Of a DNA stretch of 64,000 bases, positions 1-8,900 are shown one piece after another. The position numbers and the translations under genes are program-made. The DNA comes from Thalassolituus hydrocarboniclasticus. GTDB lineage: Bacteria > Pseudomonadota > Gammaproteobacteria > Pseudomonadales > Oceanobacteraceae. Numbering within the stretch: the first letter of the stretch is position 1; each line of letters starts with the position of its first letter. The notes beneath the pieces were generated by a model. It saw only the letters and a list, made by a program, of their open reading frames with translations. It did not search any database and was not told the DNA's origin. Location: positions 3,761,129 through 3,825,128 of the forward strand of contig NZ_CP054475.1 in assembly GCF_025345565.1 (NCBI RefSeq), written 5' to 3'.

Positions 1-305
1 GCACCGGTTTTACCAGCTGCGACTCCACCCCCGAAGCGGTAATGCCACTGCTGGATAAAACCGTTGATGGTTTTGGCGAACTGTTCCGCCAGATTTCTTA
101 CAACCAGATCGGCACCTCCACCATTCAGAGCCGCGCCATTGCCGGACTGGCCAACCAGACCATCGTCTTCTGCATGCCCGGCTCCACCAATGCCTGCCGC
201 ACCGCCTGGGACGATATTATTCAGACCCAGCTCGACAGCCGCCACCGCCCGTGTAACTTTGTGCCGCAGTTAAAAAATACCGCCCACTGTGGCAGCCGCG
301 GTTAA
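1..305 (+). CDS. moaB: MoaB/MogA-family molybdopterin protein, C-terminal part
   Basis: This is the 3' end of a gene entering from the left edge; the frame is open from base 3 and stops at 303-305. The visible 100 residues carry the MoaB C-terminal pattern: a stretch reading [18 protein letters not shown], then the [10 protein letters not shown] loop, then HRPCNF. MoaB/MogA proteins act in adenylylation of molybdopterin before molybdenum insertion, though MoaB's own role varies between species. The tail after PCNF ([14 protein letters not shown]) runs longer than the usual LKK ending. It lies 51 bp upstream of moaC on the same strand, so it probably heads the moaBCDE operon. The N-terminus is outside the window. 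Confidence 0.9.
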   Translation, partial: TGFTSCDSTPEAVMPLLDKTVDGFGELFRQISYNQIGTSTIQSRAIAGLANQTIVFCMPGSTNACRTAWDDIIQTQLDSRHRPCNFVPQLKNTAHCGSRG

Positions 306-356
306 AGCACATTAATACCGCCAATATTGTGAGTGATTATTTAAGACTGAAAGCTT

Positions 357-842
357 ATGACTGAATTTTCCCATATTAATCAGCGCGGCGAAGCCAGCAT
401 GGTGGATGTCAGCAATAAAGCCGCCACGGTGCGTGAGGCCCGGGCCGAAGGGTATGTGCGCATGAGCGCCGACACCCTGCAGAAAATTCTTGCCGGCGAA
501 CATCATAAAGGCGATGTGTTTTCCGTTGCCCGTATTGCCGGCATTCAGGCAGCCAAACAGACCAGTCAGCTGATTCCGCTCTGCCATCCGCTGATGCTGA
601 GTAAAGTAGCCGTCGATTTTGAAGCACAACCGGAGCACAACCGGGTACGTATCACCAGTCTGGCCAAACTCACCGGTCAGACCGGCGTGGAAATGGAAGC
701 GCTTACCGCCGTATCCGTCGCCGCGCTCACCCTGTTTGATATGTGTAAAGCCGTTGACCCGGCTATGGTACTCGAAGGCATTCGCGTGCTGGAAAAACAG
801 GGCGGAAAAACCGGTCACTGGCAGGCCGACAGCACAGGATAA
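357..842 (+). CDS. moaC: Cyclic pyranopterin monophosphate synthase MoaC
   Basis: MoaC works after the radical-SAM enzyme MoaA and makes cyclic pyranopterin monophosphate in the first stage of molybdenum cofactor synthesis. The 161-residue product has the usual family length. It shows the signature blocks [14 protein letters not shown] near the start, [10 protein letters not shown] near residue 75, and [20 protein letters not shown] with the catalytic-region CKAVD motif near residues 105-125. It sits between moaB and moaD with short gaps, consistent with one transcript. No moaA is visible; it may lie left of the window or elsewhere. A 196-residue open frame on the opposite strand is a shadow. 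Confidence 0.97.
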   Translation: MTEFSHINQRGEASMVDVSNKAATVREARAEGYVRMSADTLQKILAGEHHKGDVFSVARIAGIQAAKQTSQLIPLCHPLMLSKVAVDFEAQPEHNRVRITSLAKLTGQTGVEMEALTAVSVAALTLFDMCKAVDPAMVLEGIRVLEKQGGKTGHWQADSTG

Positions 843-851
843 AATCGGTTT

Positions 852-1100
852 ATGAATATTCTTTTTTTTGCCGCCCTGCGCGAGCAACTCGGTTGTACCC
901 ACTGTGATATCGACCTGCCGTTACCAGCCAGTCTGGCAACCGTGCGCGCTGCGTTAATACAGTATTTTCCACAGCAGGCAGAACAGCTGGCACAGGGGCG
1001 GGCACTGGCCGCCATCAATCAGACACTGATCAACGACGAAGACACCCTGATTAACAGCAATGATGAAGTGGCATTTTTCCCGCCGGTGACCGGAGGCTGA
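852..1100 (+). CDS. moaD: Molybdopterin synthase small subunit MoaD
   Basis: This 82-residue beta-grasp, ubiquitin-like protein ends in VTGG. The C-terminal Gly-Gly is thiocarboxylated and donates sulfur to precursor Z in the MoaD/MoaE complex. The preceding VAFFPPVTGG block is the classic MoaD end. It starts 9 bp after the moaC stop and ends 2 bp before moaE, so the stoichiometric partners are probably translated together. The N-terminal MNILFFAALREQLG strand is typical. Function is firm from sequence and neighbours. Confidence 0.96.
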   Translation: MNILFFAALREQLGCTHCDIDLPLPASLATVRAALIQYFPQQAEQLAQGRALAAINQTLINDEDTLINSNDEVAFFPPVTGG

Positions 1101-1102
1101 CG

Positions 1103-1582
1103 ATGAGTGCAGAAAACGCCAGCAACAGCCAACACTCTATTGCAGTGCAACAGGCGGATTTCGACGTTGCCCATGAATACGCCGAGCTGCGCAACGATAA
1201 CCGCAGCGACGGCGCCGTGGTGTTCTTTACCGGACTGGTACGTGAAATGAATCAGGGCTCACAAGTGAGCGGCCTGACGCTGGAGCATTATCCGGGTATG
1301 ACCGAAAAAGCGCTGCAGCAGATCGTCGCAGATGCCTGTAGCCGCTGGCCCGTTAACCGCGTGCGCCTGATACACCGCGTTGGCACCCTGGCGATTTCCG
1401 ATCAGATTGTATTTGTTGGCGTCAGCAGCTCACACCGTGAAGCCGCCTTCGATGCCTGCTATTACATAATGGATTACCTGAAAAACCGTGCGCCCTTCTG
1501 GAAAAAAGAAGTCACCAGCGATGGTGAGCGCTGGGTAGAAGCGCTGGATAAAGACAAACAGGCGCTGGATAAGTGGCAGTAG
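1103..1582 (+). CDS. moaE: Molybdopterin synthase catalytic subunit MoaE
   Basis: MoaE is the large subunit of molybdopterin synthase; it binds the thiocarboxylated MoaD tail and converts cyclic pyranopterin monophosphate to molybdopterin. The 159-residue product has the diagnostic blocks GAVVFFTGLVR, LTLEHYPGMTEKAL, RVGTLAISDQIVFVGVSS and the C-terminal RAPFWKKE. The last holds lysines of the active-site region. The first about 15 residues are a variable extension. The gene follows moaD by 2 bp and is the last of the cluster; no clear terminator follows before the MITE-like element at 1647. Confidence 0.96.
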   Translation: MSAENASNSQHSIAVQQADFDVAHEYAELRNDNRSDGAVVFFTGLVREMNQGSQVSGLTLEHYPGMTEKALQQIVADACSRWPVNRVRLIHRVGTLAISDQIVFVGVSSSHREAAFDACYYIMDYLKNRAPFWKKEVTSDGERWVEALDKDKQALDKWQ

Positions 1583-1646
1583 GGTTTCCGACAACGTCAC
1601 GCCAGCTTCTCCTGCTCTTCCCGCCAGCCCGGCACGGGTGTTCAGC

Positions 1647-1914
1647 TAGGGCCTGTCGACACTAAGTAAATCCGGCCTGCTGAAAGCCAGTTTTTCTCAG
1701 AACAAGGAGAGAGGAGTGATATTAGCGGGCTAAATGAATGACGAGCGACGACGTTTATGTGGAAAACTGGCCTCAGCCCGAAGGGTTATGGCTAAAAATA
1801 CCTCATTCTGCGTTGCTGCTCGCTCGCTTAACCCGTTAGGCCACACTCTCAGCGCCTTGCCTGAGATATTTTTAGCCGATAACAGGCCTGTTTAATTAGT
1901 GTCGACAGGCCCTA
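1647..1914. mobile_element. MITE-like element with 19-bp perfect terminal inverted repeats
   Basis: The first 19 bases, TAGGGCCTGTCGACACTAA (1647-1665), recur as an exact inverted copy at 1896-1914. Inside these the similarity continues imperfectly for roughly 30 more bases on each side (GGCCTG, GGCT, CTCAG). A second inverted pair lies within: GGCTAAAAATACCTC (1790-1804) against its near-perfect complement at 1863-1877. The outermost TA could be a duplicated target dinucleotide, as with IS630/mariner-type transposases. No open frame of transposase length is present, so it would be non-autonomous. It fills most of the 520-bp gap between moaE and the acetyltransferase. The family link is an inference. 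Confidence 0.75.
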
Positions 1915-2104
1915 ACATAAACTATTGATAACTAAGTCATCTTAAGTGTACCCTCGTTATCCAGCTTAAATCTTTCTCTCATAGCTAGCTGCTCTGATGC
2001 AAGCTACTGCTGCTCACACCGTATTTAAAAAGCACGGCCTTCGCTGGCCGCTTGATTTTTAACAGGTGCGATATTTCAGGGTTACCTACGAAATGGAGGT
2101 GTTC

Positions 2105-2659
2105 ATGCCCGAAGGATTATTTTTTCCGGTTATTGAAACCGAACGCTTAACACTGAAACCTTTAGCGATTAATGATGCAGAAAGCCTGCTGAAAATTTTC
2201 TCCGATCCTGAAGTTATGCGCTATTGGAATACGCCCCCCTGGAAAACCCTTCAGGATTCTCTGGACTTTATAAATGCGAGCAATGATTCGATGCAATGCC
2301 AGGAGTCGCTTGTTCTCGGGGTGTATCTTCAGTCCACTGGTGAGCTGATCGGCAAGTGCATGCTATTCAGCTATGACGCAGAATCCAAACGTGCCGAAAT
2401 CGGTTTTGGTTTGGGCCGTGCAGCCTGGGGAAAGGGTTACATTAATGAGGCAGGCGAGGCTCTGATACAGTACGGTTTCAGTGTATTGGGGCTGCGCCGG
2501 GTTGAAGCAGAGATAGACCCGGACAATCAATCATCTGCGAAGACGCTGGAGAAGCTCGGGTTTTCCCGGGAAGGTTTGTTAAGGCAGCGCTGGGAAGTCA
2601 ACGGTATTATCTCTGACTCAGCCATGTATGGACGGCTGAAAAGTGATCATATGAACTAA
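2105..2659 (+). CDS. GNAT-family N-acetyltransferase (RimJ/RimL-like)
   Basis: A GCN5-related acetyltransferase of about 184 residues that should transfer acetyl from acetyl-CoA to an amine; the substrate is unknown. The start at 2105 was chosen because GGAGGTG at 2095-2101 sits five bases upstream; an in-frame GTG at 2066 and ATG at 2093 lack this. Family marks are IETERLTLKPL at the N-terminus, GFGLGRAAWGKGYINEAGEAL (acetyl-CoA binding motif A) in the middle, and RRVEAEIDPDNQSSAKTLEKLGF with the conserved Asn near the end. A second GNAT gene follows by 9 bp. Local composition is more AT-rich than moa, and a MITE lies upstream, so this may be accessory DNA. Confidence 0.88.
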   Translation: MPEGLFFPVIETERLTLKPLAINDAESLLKIFSDPEVMRYWNTPPWKTLQDSLDFINASNDSMQCQESLVLGVYLQSTGELIGKCMLFSYDAESKRAEIGFGLGRAAWGKGYINEAGEALIQYGFSVLGLRRVEAEIDPDNQSSAKTLEKLGFSREGLLRQRWEVNGIISDSAMYGRLKSDHMN

Positions 2660-2668
2660 GGACTATCC

Positions 2669-3259
2669 ATGAAATTCGACAAAGTAACACTTGAAGGCAA
2701 TCATGTTTTACTTGAGCCTCTGTTACCATCTCATCGTGATGAATTGATTGAGGCTATTTCTGACGGTGAACTTTGGAAGCTTTTTGTCACACGAATACCC
2801 AATATCGAAGGCATTGACGAATTCATTGAGAACTCCATATTGGAATATGCCAATGGTGAGGGAATGGCATTCGCAACCATTGATAAGGCTTCCGGGCGGG
2901 TTGTAGGTTCAACCCGCTTTATGAGAGCGAATCTTGCCCATCAACGGGTTGAGATCGGATTTACATTTATAGCCAAGTCGTATCAGAAGACAAGCATTAA
3001 CACCGAAGCAAAACGACTGATGCTAAACCATGCATTCGAGACTATGCATTTGCATCGGGTAGAGTTTATAACAGACTATCTTAACCACGCATCGCGCAAT
3101 GCCATTCTTCGCTTGGGAGCAAAGCAGGAAGGCATTCTCCGCAGCCATATGGTCATGCCTGACGGCCGGATCAGAGATTCCGTTATCTTCAGTATTACCA
3201 GGCATGAATGGCCGGGGGTGAAACAAAATCTGGATTTTAAACTGGGAAATGCCAGCTAA
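2669..3259 (+). CDS. GNAT-family N-acetyltransferase
   Basis: A 196-residue RimJ/RimL-type acetyltransferase directly behind another GNAT gene and probably co-transcribed. Visible elements are VTLEGNHVLLEPLLPSHRDEL at the N-terminus, VGSTRFM followed by RVEIGFTFIAKSYQKTSINTEAK (the acetyl-CoA motif, with the usual G-x-G partly replaced by QKTSIN, typical of this subfamily), and HRVEFITDYLNHASRNAILRLGA with the catalytic-region Asn. The C-terminus RDSVIFSITRHEWP also matches the subfamily. Target amine unknown; small-molecule resistance or protein N-terminal acetylation are both possible. Confidence 0.87.
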   Translation: MKFDKVTLEGNHVLLEPLLPSHRDELIEAISDGELWKLFVTRIPNIEGIDEFIENSILEYANGEGMAFATIDKASGRVVGSTRFMRANLAHQRVEIGFTFIAKSYQKTSINTEAKRLMLNHAFETMHLHRVEFITDYLNHASRNAILRLGAKQEGILRSHMVMPDGRIRDSVIFSITRHEWPGVKQNLDFKLGNAS

Positions 3260-3402
3260 TCATTGAAATAATGCAGATATAGCAGATGTCATCCTCTTCC
3301 ATTTCTATCTTAGGCGGTTATACAGCCATTCAAAATATTCCCGATCTTTCAGTGGTCATTTAAATAAGACTGGGAAATCATTATCAGCAGGTACTTTTAT
3401 TT

Positions 3403-3750
3403 ATGTCAGAAGGTCTTACTTTTTTCACCAGCACAACCAATACCATCGCTACACTGATAGCTCTGTTTATCCTGTTTGCACCGCTGGCCCTTGCTGTAGC
3501 GGCGACGATACAAATTCATAAACAGTTGGGCGGGGGCGCGGCTTACCTTCTTAGCTTCGGCGTCATTATATTTGCTTTCTTACCGCTGGATCTTATGATT
3601 TCTCTGGCCGGAGCTTTTATGGAGGCCGAAGCTCTGGCCGAATTTATGCTGATCAAAAGTTATATATCCATGACTCTGACTTATCTGGGCGCAATATCCA
3701 CCGCAGTGGGGATACTTATCCTCTGTCAGCGGCAGAAGAATACAGCCTGA
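3403..3750 (+). CDS. Small inner-membrane protein of unknown function
   Basis: I do not recognise this 115-residue protein. It has three strongly hydrophobic stretches, at about residues 13-37, 47-70 and 84-107, with short polar loops (QIHKQLGGG after the first) and a cationic tail (QRQKNTA), so an integral inner-membrane protein is likely. There is no signal-peptidase site or known motif. It follows the two GNAT genes after a 143-bp gap on the same strand and shares their AT-rich composition. The ATG is preceded only by a weak purine tract. Confidence 0.6.
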   Translation: MSEGLTFFTSTTNTIATLIALFILFAPLALAVAATIQIHKQLGGGAAYLLSFGVIIFAFLPLDLMISLAGAFMEAEALAEFMLIKSYISMTLTYLGAISTAVGILILCQRQKNTA

Positions 3751-3758
3751 AGTAAGGA

Positions 3759-3780
3759 CCTGAGCAGAGCGCTGCTCAGG
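3759..3780 (+). terminator. Hairpin after the small membrane protein gene
   Basis: CCTGAGCAG at 3759-3767 pairs perfectly with CTGCTCAGG at 3772-3780 around a four-base loop, 9 bp after the stop at 3750. No T-run follows, so it is an mRNA-end hairpin or weak terminator at best. The rest of the 276-bp gap up to 4027 holds no other structure that I can see. Confidence 0.4.
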
Positions 3781-4026
3781 CCTCTAGCTAAAGACAGAGA
3801 TAATCTTTTACGGCAGCACGACGACTGCCGTCACGACGGCGTTCATTCCCCAGCTATCCGCCCCCTTACCTGCCGTTACTTTTTTTATCATCTTCACACG
3901 CCCTGGGTGTGCCATCCTCTGCTATCATTCCCGCTCTTTTGAGAAAGCTATCATTACAACCAGAAGGCGCAGTCAGCACAGAATCAGCCTGTGTCTTGTG
4001 ACACTGCTGCCACTACAGGGAACCGC

Positions 4027-7000
4027 ATGCATCAGTTCGATAAATCTACTCTTATTGCTTTTAATCCACACGACAGTGAGTCGCTTGCTGCTGCGCTGTT
4101 GCAGTATCAGCAGCATCTGGAAGATGGCAGTGCCTTCAGGAAGCAGGTTTTTAATATCGAATTTGTTGCGCTTGAGAATAATGGCCAGCGTCGCCTGCAA
4201 CTGAGTGATATCAGTGACGAAACACTGCGCACTTATGTCAGAGACGCCCTGAGGCTGACGCCGGATGGTTACAGCGAATCTTCCCATGAGGCAATCGCGG
4301 AAGATGATCCGGTCTATATTTCTGAGCCCATATTCTTTGCCTTAGCGCTGCAGTTTCCACAACTGCAAGAGCAGGTTATACGCTGTGCCCGCAGTATCGT
4401 TGCCTATGCCCGTGACAATAACGATACGAACGATATGTGGCGCGATGATATGGACGTATTCGGCGCCGAAGCCCTGTATTTACTGGCGCGCAGCGATCTG
4501 AATAATCTGCCGTTATTGGCCCAGTTTTTTATCCCTTACTGGGATGACGAGCACGCCGGCGAGTACCATCAATTTCTTGCCGATATTGTGCATCGCTATG
4601 GCTGGTGCCGCGAGGTTATCAGTGCCTATATCTGGTGCGATAACGACCGGTTCCGCTATCAGATGTTTGGCCAGGAGTGGGGCAGCGACACCCACTATCA
4701 GCCACTGGGAGAATATCTGCGTGCCAACCCGCAGGAATATCTGTGGTTTAAACAGGCGCTGCAGGAGCGCCTGCTCGACACGCCTAAAATGATGGAATCG
4801 ATACATGATGAAGAAACACACAACCCGGTGCTGGATTTTTATCTGACGCTGTTGCCGATGGATGGTGACCGTTTTGATGATGAAGATTGCGCAGAATTTG
4901 CCCAGCAGCATTTTATTCATGCCAGCCTTGAAGACGAAGCACTGGATCTTCAGAACAGAATTCAGGCACACAGCAGCACGCCGTTATTCTGTTATTCCGC
5001 CAGTGATCTGCGTTCACAGGAATCCATGGAGCGGGAGGATGCCAGGGGTGATGGCCTGCGCAGGGTTAAACCGCTGATACTCGCTCTGCCTCAGGGCGAA
5101 GCACTGTGGCACTACGTTTATGATGGCAGCCAGCAGGATGCGCTGCAGCAATTGCCCGTCACCGAACTTGCACCACTGGCCAAAAAAGCAGCGCCGGAAT
5201 TTTACCGTGATTTACAGGATGAGCTGATCTTTGGCGACAGCAACAAAGACATCTGCGATGACCTGTTTTCCGTTCTGTACAGCGTACGCCGCGAATTACA
5301 AAGCGATGATGAAGACGCCGAAGACTTTGCCGAGGTATTAACCTCCGACAGTGAAGAACAGCGCACTCAGCAATACCTGCGTCTGCTGGATATTTTTTAC
5401 CGCGTACTGGGGCAGGATGAATTTCCCGATAGTATGCGCGAGCTTCTGGTCGACGACGATGAACTGTTAACCACTGCCGAATATTTCCGCCGTTTCAGCC
5501 GTATTCCGGCCGAAGATCAGGAAAAAGCGCTGCAACAAAAAGTGCTGCACAGCCTGCTGGACGAATTCTGCGATATGGATGAGCGGCTGGGCAAGGCACT
5601 GCTGCAGCGCGCACAACAGCTTATCAGCTCGGAGCGTACTCTGGCCAACCCTGCCCATTGGGCAGACGATGCAGCACAAAGCGATCTGGAGATCGGCCAT
5701 TTTGCTCTGATGGCCTTTATTCTGCACAACGACTGGCAGCAGAATTTTTCCGATGACCAGACTCCGGTTCTGGCTGAATACCTGCAGCAGGGTAATTTAT
5801 GGTTAAAAGCCGCAAACCTGCCACTGAAACGCTTTCATATTGAAGGCGGCCGTTACTGCGCGGAAGGCCGGGGTATGAATACTGAGCAGGTACAGCTTTT
5901 CCGCGATTACTTCTGCGCGCAGCAACCGGTATTAAATCAGCAACAGATGATCGACCTGATCAACCGCTATGCCCAGCGTGACGATTGTACCCGCCGCAGC
6001 TCATTGTCGTTTAATCAGTTCAGCGAACTCCAGAATGGTTATTACTTTCTCAACGACCACGACGATGATTACCAGCGCATACTGTTAATCTGCTTCTGGC
6101 TACAGTGCCTGCCTCTGCCCTGCAGCGTACCAGCCAAGCGCATCTGGAAACTGATGATCACACTGGCCCCTGTACGGGTCACCCGGCTGGTGATGCAGGC
6201 ATTTTCTGATGACAGCTACGATGTGGAATTTGAAGATGTATTGCAGGAAATCAATCATTACGAAGCACTGGAAAAGGCCGGAATTAATCAGGGTTATTTA
6301 ATGGCCTTCCAGCTCAGCCAGTGTCAGCCGGCTTACCACACCGAAAAATACGTTAGCTGGCTCGATCAGTATGCCGCCATTGATGATACCGACACCTCGA
6401 TGTTCGGCAGCCGCAGCCGCAAGCTGGCGCAGGAGCTGCAACACGGACTGCGTTATATCAACGAGGCCGATAAAATTCAGTTTTATCGGCTGCTGGAACT
6501 GCGCCATCCGCGCTTCAGTTACAGCAGTAATAACGAGCTGCAACAAAACTTCCGCCGCACACTGGAGCGTAATCTGCGCCTCAGCCTGAAACACTGGCAC
6601 AGCATTCTGGCCAGCGAGAGTGGTTCGTCCCAACTGGATTGCGACAGCAAAGTGCTGAGCAAAAAACCGTTACGTATCGCGGCGAACTATCACACGCGGG
6701 AAGATTTTGTTCCCGGTGATATGACCTGGCTCGGCGTCTGGCTGGTTGAAGATATGGGTGACGACTACGAAATATTTGCCGGCCCCGAACTGCAAAGTGC
6801 GGAACTGAACCATTGCCGGGGCAATGTATTGTTATTTAAAGGCAATATTGACCGTGCTCAGATTTTAGCCCGCTCCAATGAACTGTTAGACAGCGAAGCC
6901 TGCCTGCAGCAACTGTATCAGCAGGTTCTGAATTATCTCGACGGCAATGCCGGTTATGAACAAACCGCCACTCTGGCAGAACATTATCTGCTGGGTGAAG

Positions 7001-7518
7001 GTCTGGAGCTTGAGGCCCCGGAATACACCATGACCGGGGTCGACAGCTTTATCTGGCTGCTGGATGAAGCACAACGCGACCGTCTGGCACGGCTGTTTTT
7101 TAATAACAATTACCGTGGTTTTAAACTGGTACGCGACACCATTGTTCAGGGCTATCTGAGCGATCAGGTTAAGCAGGGCAAGATGACCTTCAGCGACATG
7201 CTGGAGGCCGATGAAGACGACTACGAAGAACAGGCCGCGGCCTTTTTATTGCTGTGGTTACTGCGTCTGGATATCCGCCCTGAACATATCCTGCTGTACT
7301 GCGTTAAAAACCAGCAGTTCGAAGCCTGCCAGCATTATGTACTGGCGCTGGCCAATGACGGCCTGCTGAAGTCCTGTGCCGCCTTCCTGCATACCGAGAA
7401 CCGTGCCGCTCTGGTGGAAATGCTCGCAGAGCAGAATAATGGCCGTTCTTTCCTCAGTATTTTCGCCAAAGATAAAGCCCGTAAAATACGCGATATTGTT
7501 GCGCGTTTTATTGGCTGA
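4027..7518 (+). CDS. Very large acidic protein of unknown function (1163 residues)
   Basis: I do not recognise this family. The ATG at 4027 is preferred over an upstream in-frame GTG (3991) because AGGGA lies six bases before it. The product is rich in Asp, Glu, Gln and Leu, has no signal peptide or membrane segment, and alternates short amphipathic helices with acidic loops (for example DDEDAEDF near residue 430). That suggests a cytoplasmic alpha-solenoid or scaffold. No nucleotide-binding or catalytic motif stands out. Aromatic-rich segments (AYIWCDNDRFRYQMFGQEW near residue 205) could be an interaction surface. The gene stands alone: upstream is a quiet gap, and downstream is a convergent deaminase gene with a shared hairpin. 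The frame is unbroken over 3.5 kb. Confidence 0.85.
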   Translation: MHQFDKSTLIAFNPHDSESLAAALLQYQQHLEDGSAFRKQVFNIEFVALENNGQRRLQLSDISDETLRTYVRDALRLTPDGYSESSHEAIAEDDPVYISEPIFFALALQFPQLQEQVIRCARSIVAYARDNNDTNDMWRDDMDVFGAEALYLLARSDLNNLPLLAQFFIPYWDDEHAGEYHQFLADIVHRYGWCREVISAYIWCDNDRFRYQMFGQEWGSDTHYQPLGEYLRANPQEYLWFKQALQERLLDTPKMMESIHDEETHNPVLDFYLTLLPMDGDRFDDEDCAEFAQQHFIHASLEDEALDLQNRIQAHSSTPLFCYSASDLRSQESMEREDARGDGLRRVKPLILALPQGEALWHYVYDGSQQDALQQLPVTELAPLAKKAAPEFYRDLQDELIFGDSNKDICDDLFSVLYSVRRELQSDDEDAEDFAEVLTSDSEEQRTQQYLRLLDIFYRVLGQDEFPDSMRELLVDDDELLTTAEYFRRFSRIPAEDQEKALQQKVLHSLLDEFCDMDERLGKALLQRAQQLISSERTLANPAHWADDAAQSDLEIGHFALMAFILHNDWQQNFSDDQTPVLAEYLQQGNLWLKAANLPLKRFHIEGGRYCAEGRGMNTEQVQLFRDYFCAQQPVLNQQQMIDLINRYAQRDDCTRRSSLSFNQFSELQNGYYFLNDHDDDYQRILLICFWLQCLPLPCSVPAKRIWKLMITLAPVRVTRLVMQAFSDDSYDVEFEDVLQEINHYEALEKAGINQGYLMAFQLSQCQPAYHTEKYVSWLDQYAAIDDTDTSMFGSRSRKLAQELQHGLRYINEADKIQFYRLLELRHPRFSYSSNNELQQNFRRTLERNLRLSLKHWHSILASESGSSQLDCDSKVLSKKPLRIAANYHTREDFVPGDMTWLGVWLVEDMGDDYEIFAGPELQSAELNHCRGNVLLFKGNIDRAQILARSNELLDSEACLQQLYQQVLNYLDGNAGYEQTATLAEHYLLGEGLELEAPEYTMTGVDSFIWLLDEAQRDRLARLFFNNNYRGFKLVRDTIVQGYLSDQVKQGKMTFSDMLEADEDDYEEQAAAFLLLWLLRLDIRPEHILLYCVKNQQFEACQHYVLALANDGLLKSCAAFLHTENRAALVEMLAEQNNGRSFLSIFAKDKARKIRDIVARFIG

Positions 7519-7555
7519 GCTATTAAGACTTAGCCATTAAAACAAAGCTATGAAG

Positions 7556-7589
7556 GCTGTGTCATGTACCCGTTCGGGCATGACACAGC
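7556..7589. terminator. Shared hairpin between convergent genes
   Basis: GCTGTGTCATG at 7556-7566 pairs perfectly with CATGACACAGC at 7579-7589 (11-bp stem, 12-base loop), followed on the plus strand by AACTTTT. It lies between the 3' ends of the large acidic protein gene and the deaminase gene, so it can serve both directions. The T-run is short. Confidence 0.55.
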
Positions 7590-7610
7590 AACTTTTCATA
7601 CAATATCGCT

Positions 7611-8087
7611 TTACCAAAAATCTTTATGCAGTGCTGCGCCCTCGTCTTCCATTACCGGGCCGATCACTTCAACTTTACGCTGGCCTGATTCAAACACCAC
7701 CCGGCAAGGTAAATCGAGGGTCGGATTTTCCGGATGGTTACCGGTAATCTGTTTCAGCCTTTGCTCGCTTAGGCTGTACACCACCCGTCCAAGACCTGCC
7801 CAGTAAGCGGCTCCGGCACACATCGCGCAGGGCTCTGCCGACACATACATGGTGCATTTGGCAAGAAAATCCGGGCGATATTCCTGACTGGCACGGGTCA
7901 TTAATACCCGCTCAGCATGGCCGGTCATATCCAGTTTTGGCAAATAGCCATTCACCTGCTCCAGCAGAATGTTGCCTTTATCGTCGACCAGCAGCGCGGC
8001 AAAGGGGTGAATACCCTGTTCGCGCGCCTGCGCCGCCAGCTCAAAGCTGCGGCGCATAAACTTCTGATCCTGTTCACTCAGTTGCAT
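7611..8087 (-). CDS. Cytidine/deoxycytidylate-type zinc deaminase (nucleoside or nucleobase deaminase)
   Basis: A zinc-dependent deaminase of about 158 residues in the CDA/TadA/guanine deaminase superfamily. The zinc ligands and catalytic Glu are visible as HAE near residue 78 and PCAMC near residues 108-112, followed by AAYWAGLGRVVY. ATG at 8087 is chosen because AAGGTG lies nine bases upstream; a GTG four codons earlier overlaps that site. It is the last gene of a minus-strand operon after an ABC importer, so it probably deaminates an imported pyrimidine, purine or related heterocycle. TadA function is unlikely given this catabolic setting, but the substrate cannot be read from sequence. 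Confidence 0.85.
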   Translation of the reverse strand: MQLSEQDQKFMRRSFELAAQAREQGIHPFAALLVDDKGNILLEQVNGYLPKLDMTGHAERVLMTRASQEYRPDFLAKCTMYVSAEPCAMCAGAAYWAGLGRVVYSLSEQRLKQITGNHPENPTLDLPCRVVFESGQRKVEVIGPVMEDEGAALHKDFW

Positions 8088-8111
8088 AACGTGGTTCACC
8101 TTACTTTTAAG

Positions 8112-8900
8112 TCAGTGTTTGTTCTTAGGAATGCTCCACGGATACAGCCACTGCTGTGCCCATTGCACACTTTTGAATAACACCAGACTGACCACTGCAA
8201 GGAATATTAATCCGGCAAATGCCTGCGGAATTTTAAAGAAGGATGTTGAGAACTGAATAAAGTAGCCAAGGCCTTTTTCAGCAGCGACAAACTCCGCCAC
8301 CACAGCACCGATAATGGCCAGCGTGATGGACACTTTCAGGCCGCTGAAAATATGCGGGATGGCATAAGGAATACGGATCTGCCAGGTCTCACGGTAACGC
8401 GGAGCCCGTAATGATTTACTCAGCTCAATCAGTTCTTCCGGCGTTTCCAGCATACCGGTCGCCGCCGAAACCACCAGCGGGAAGAAGGTAATCAGACAGG
8501 TTATCAACACCCGCGACATATCACCGGTGCCCATCAGTACAATAATCAGCGGTGCGACCGCGACCACCGGCGTAGACTGAATGACGACCAAAGCCGGGTA
8601 AATGGTGCGCGATAAAACCTCAGAACGCACCATGGCAATGGCTAACGGAATACTGATACAGATCGACAGAACAAACCCCATCAGGGCTACCCGCAGTGTT
8701 GCCCACAGATGCTCCAGCCAGCGGCTGAATTCCACATCAAAAAAAGCATTCACAATCGAAACCGGCGACGGCAGGATATACACAGGTACTTTGCCAAAGC
8801 GGCAGACTGCTTCCCACAACAATACAAATGAGATAAAAAACAACGCCGAGGCATACTTTAGTAGCCACTGACGCACAGGTAATGATGTTGATTTAAGCAT
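8112..8900 (-). CDS. ABC transporter permease, SsuC/TauC/ThiX type
   Basis: A binding-protein-dependent permease of about 262 residues with five or six hydrophobic segments and the cytoplasmic EAA-like loop near LSKSLRAPRYRETWQIRIPYAIPHIFSGLK, which contacts the ATPase. The ATG at 8900 is preferred: it overlaps the end of the ATPase gene by 8 bp and has GGAAG five bases upstream; the frame is open to 8915. It forms one importer with the next two upstream genes. Relatives carry sulfonates, taurine, nitrate, or thiamine-precursor pyrimidines. The deaminase at the end of the operon favours a nitrogen heterocycle here. Confidence 0.93.
   Translation of the reverse strand: MLKSTSLPVRQWLLKYASALFFISFVLLWEAVCRFGKVPVYILPSPVSIVNAFFDVEFSRWLEHLWATLRVALMGFVLSICISIPLAIAMVRSEVLSRTIYPALVVIQSTPVVAVAPLIIVLMGTGDMSRVLITCLITFFPLVVSAATGMLETPEELIELSKSLRAPRYRETWQIRIPYAIPHIFSGLKVSITLAIIGAVVAEFVAAEKGLGYFIQFSTSFFKIPQAFAGLIFLAVVSLVLFKSVQWAQQWLYPWSIPKNKH

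Noticed and set aside
312-902. 196-codon open frame opposite moaC
   Set aside because: Shadow of a conserved gene; its translation has no family signature and moaC on the other strand is certain.
7611-8087. Deaminase as tRNA adenosine deaminase TadA
   Set aside because: The HAE and PCAMC motifs are shared by the whole superfamily, but the operon context is catabolic and the C-terminal part does not look like TadA.
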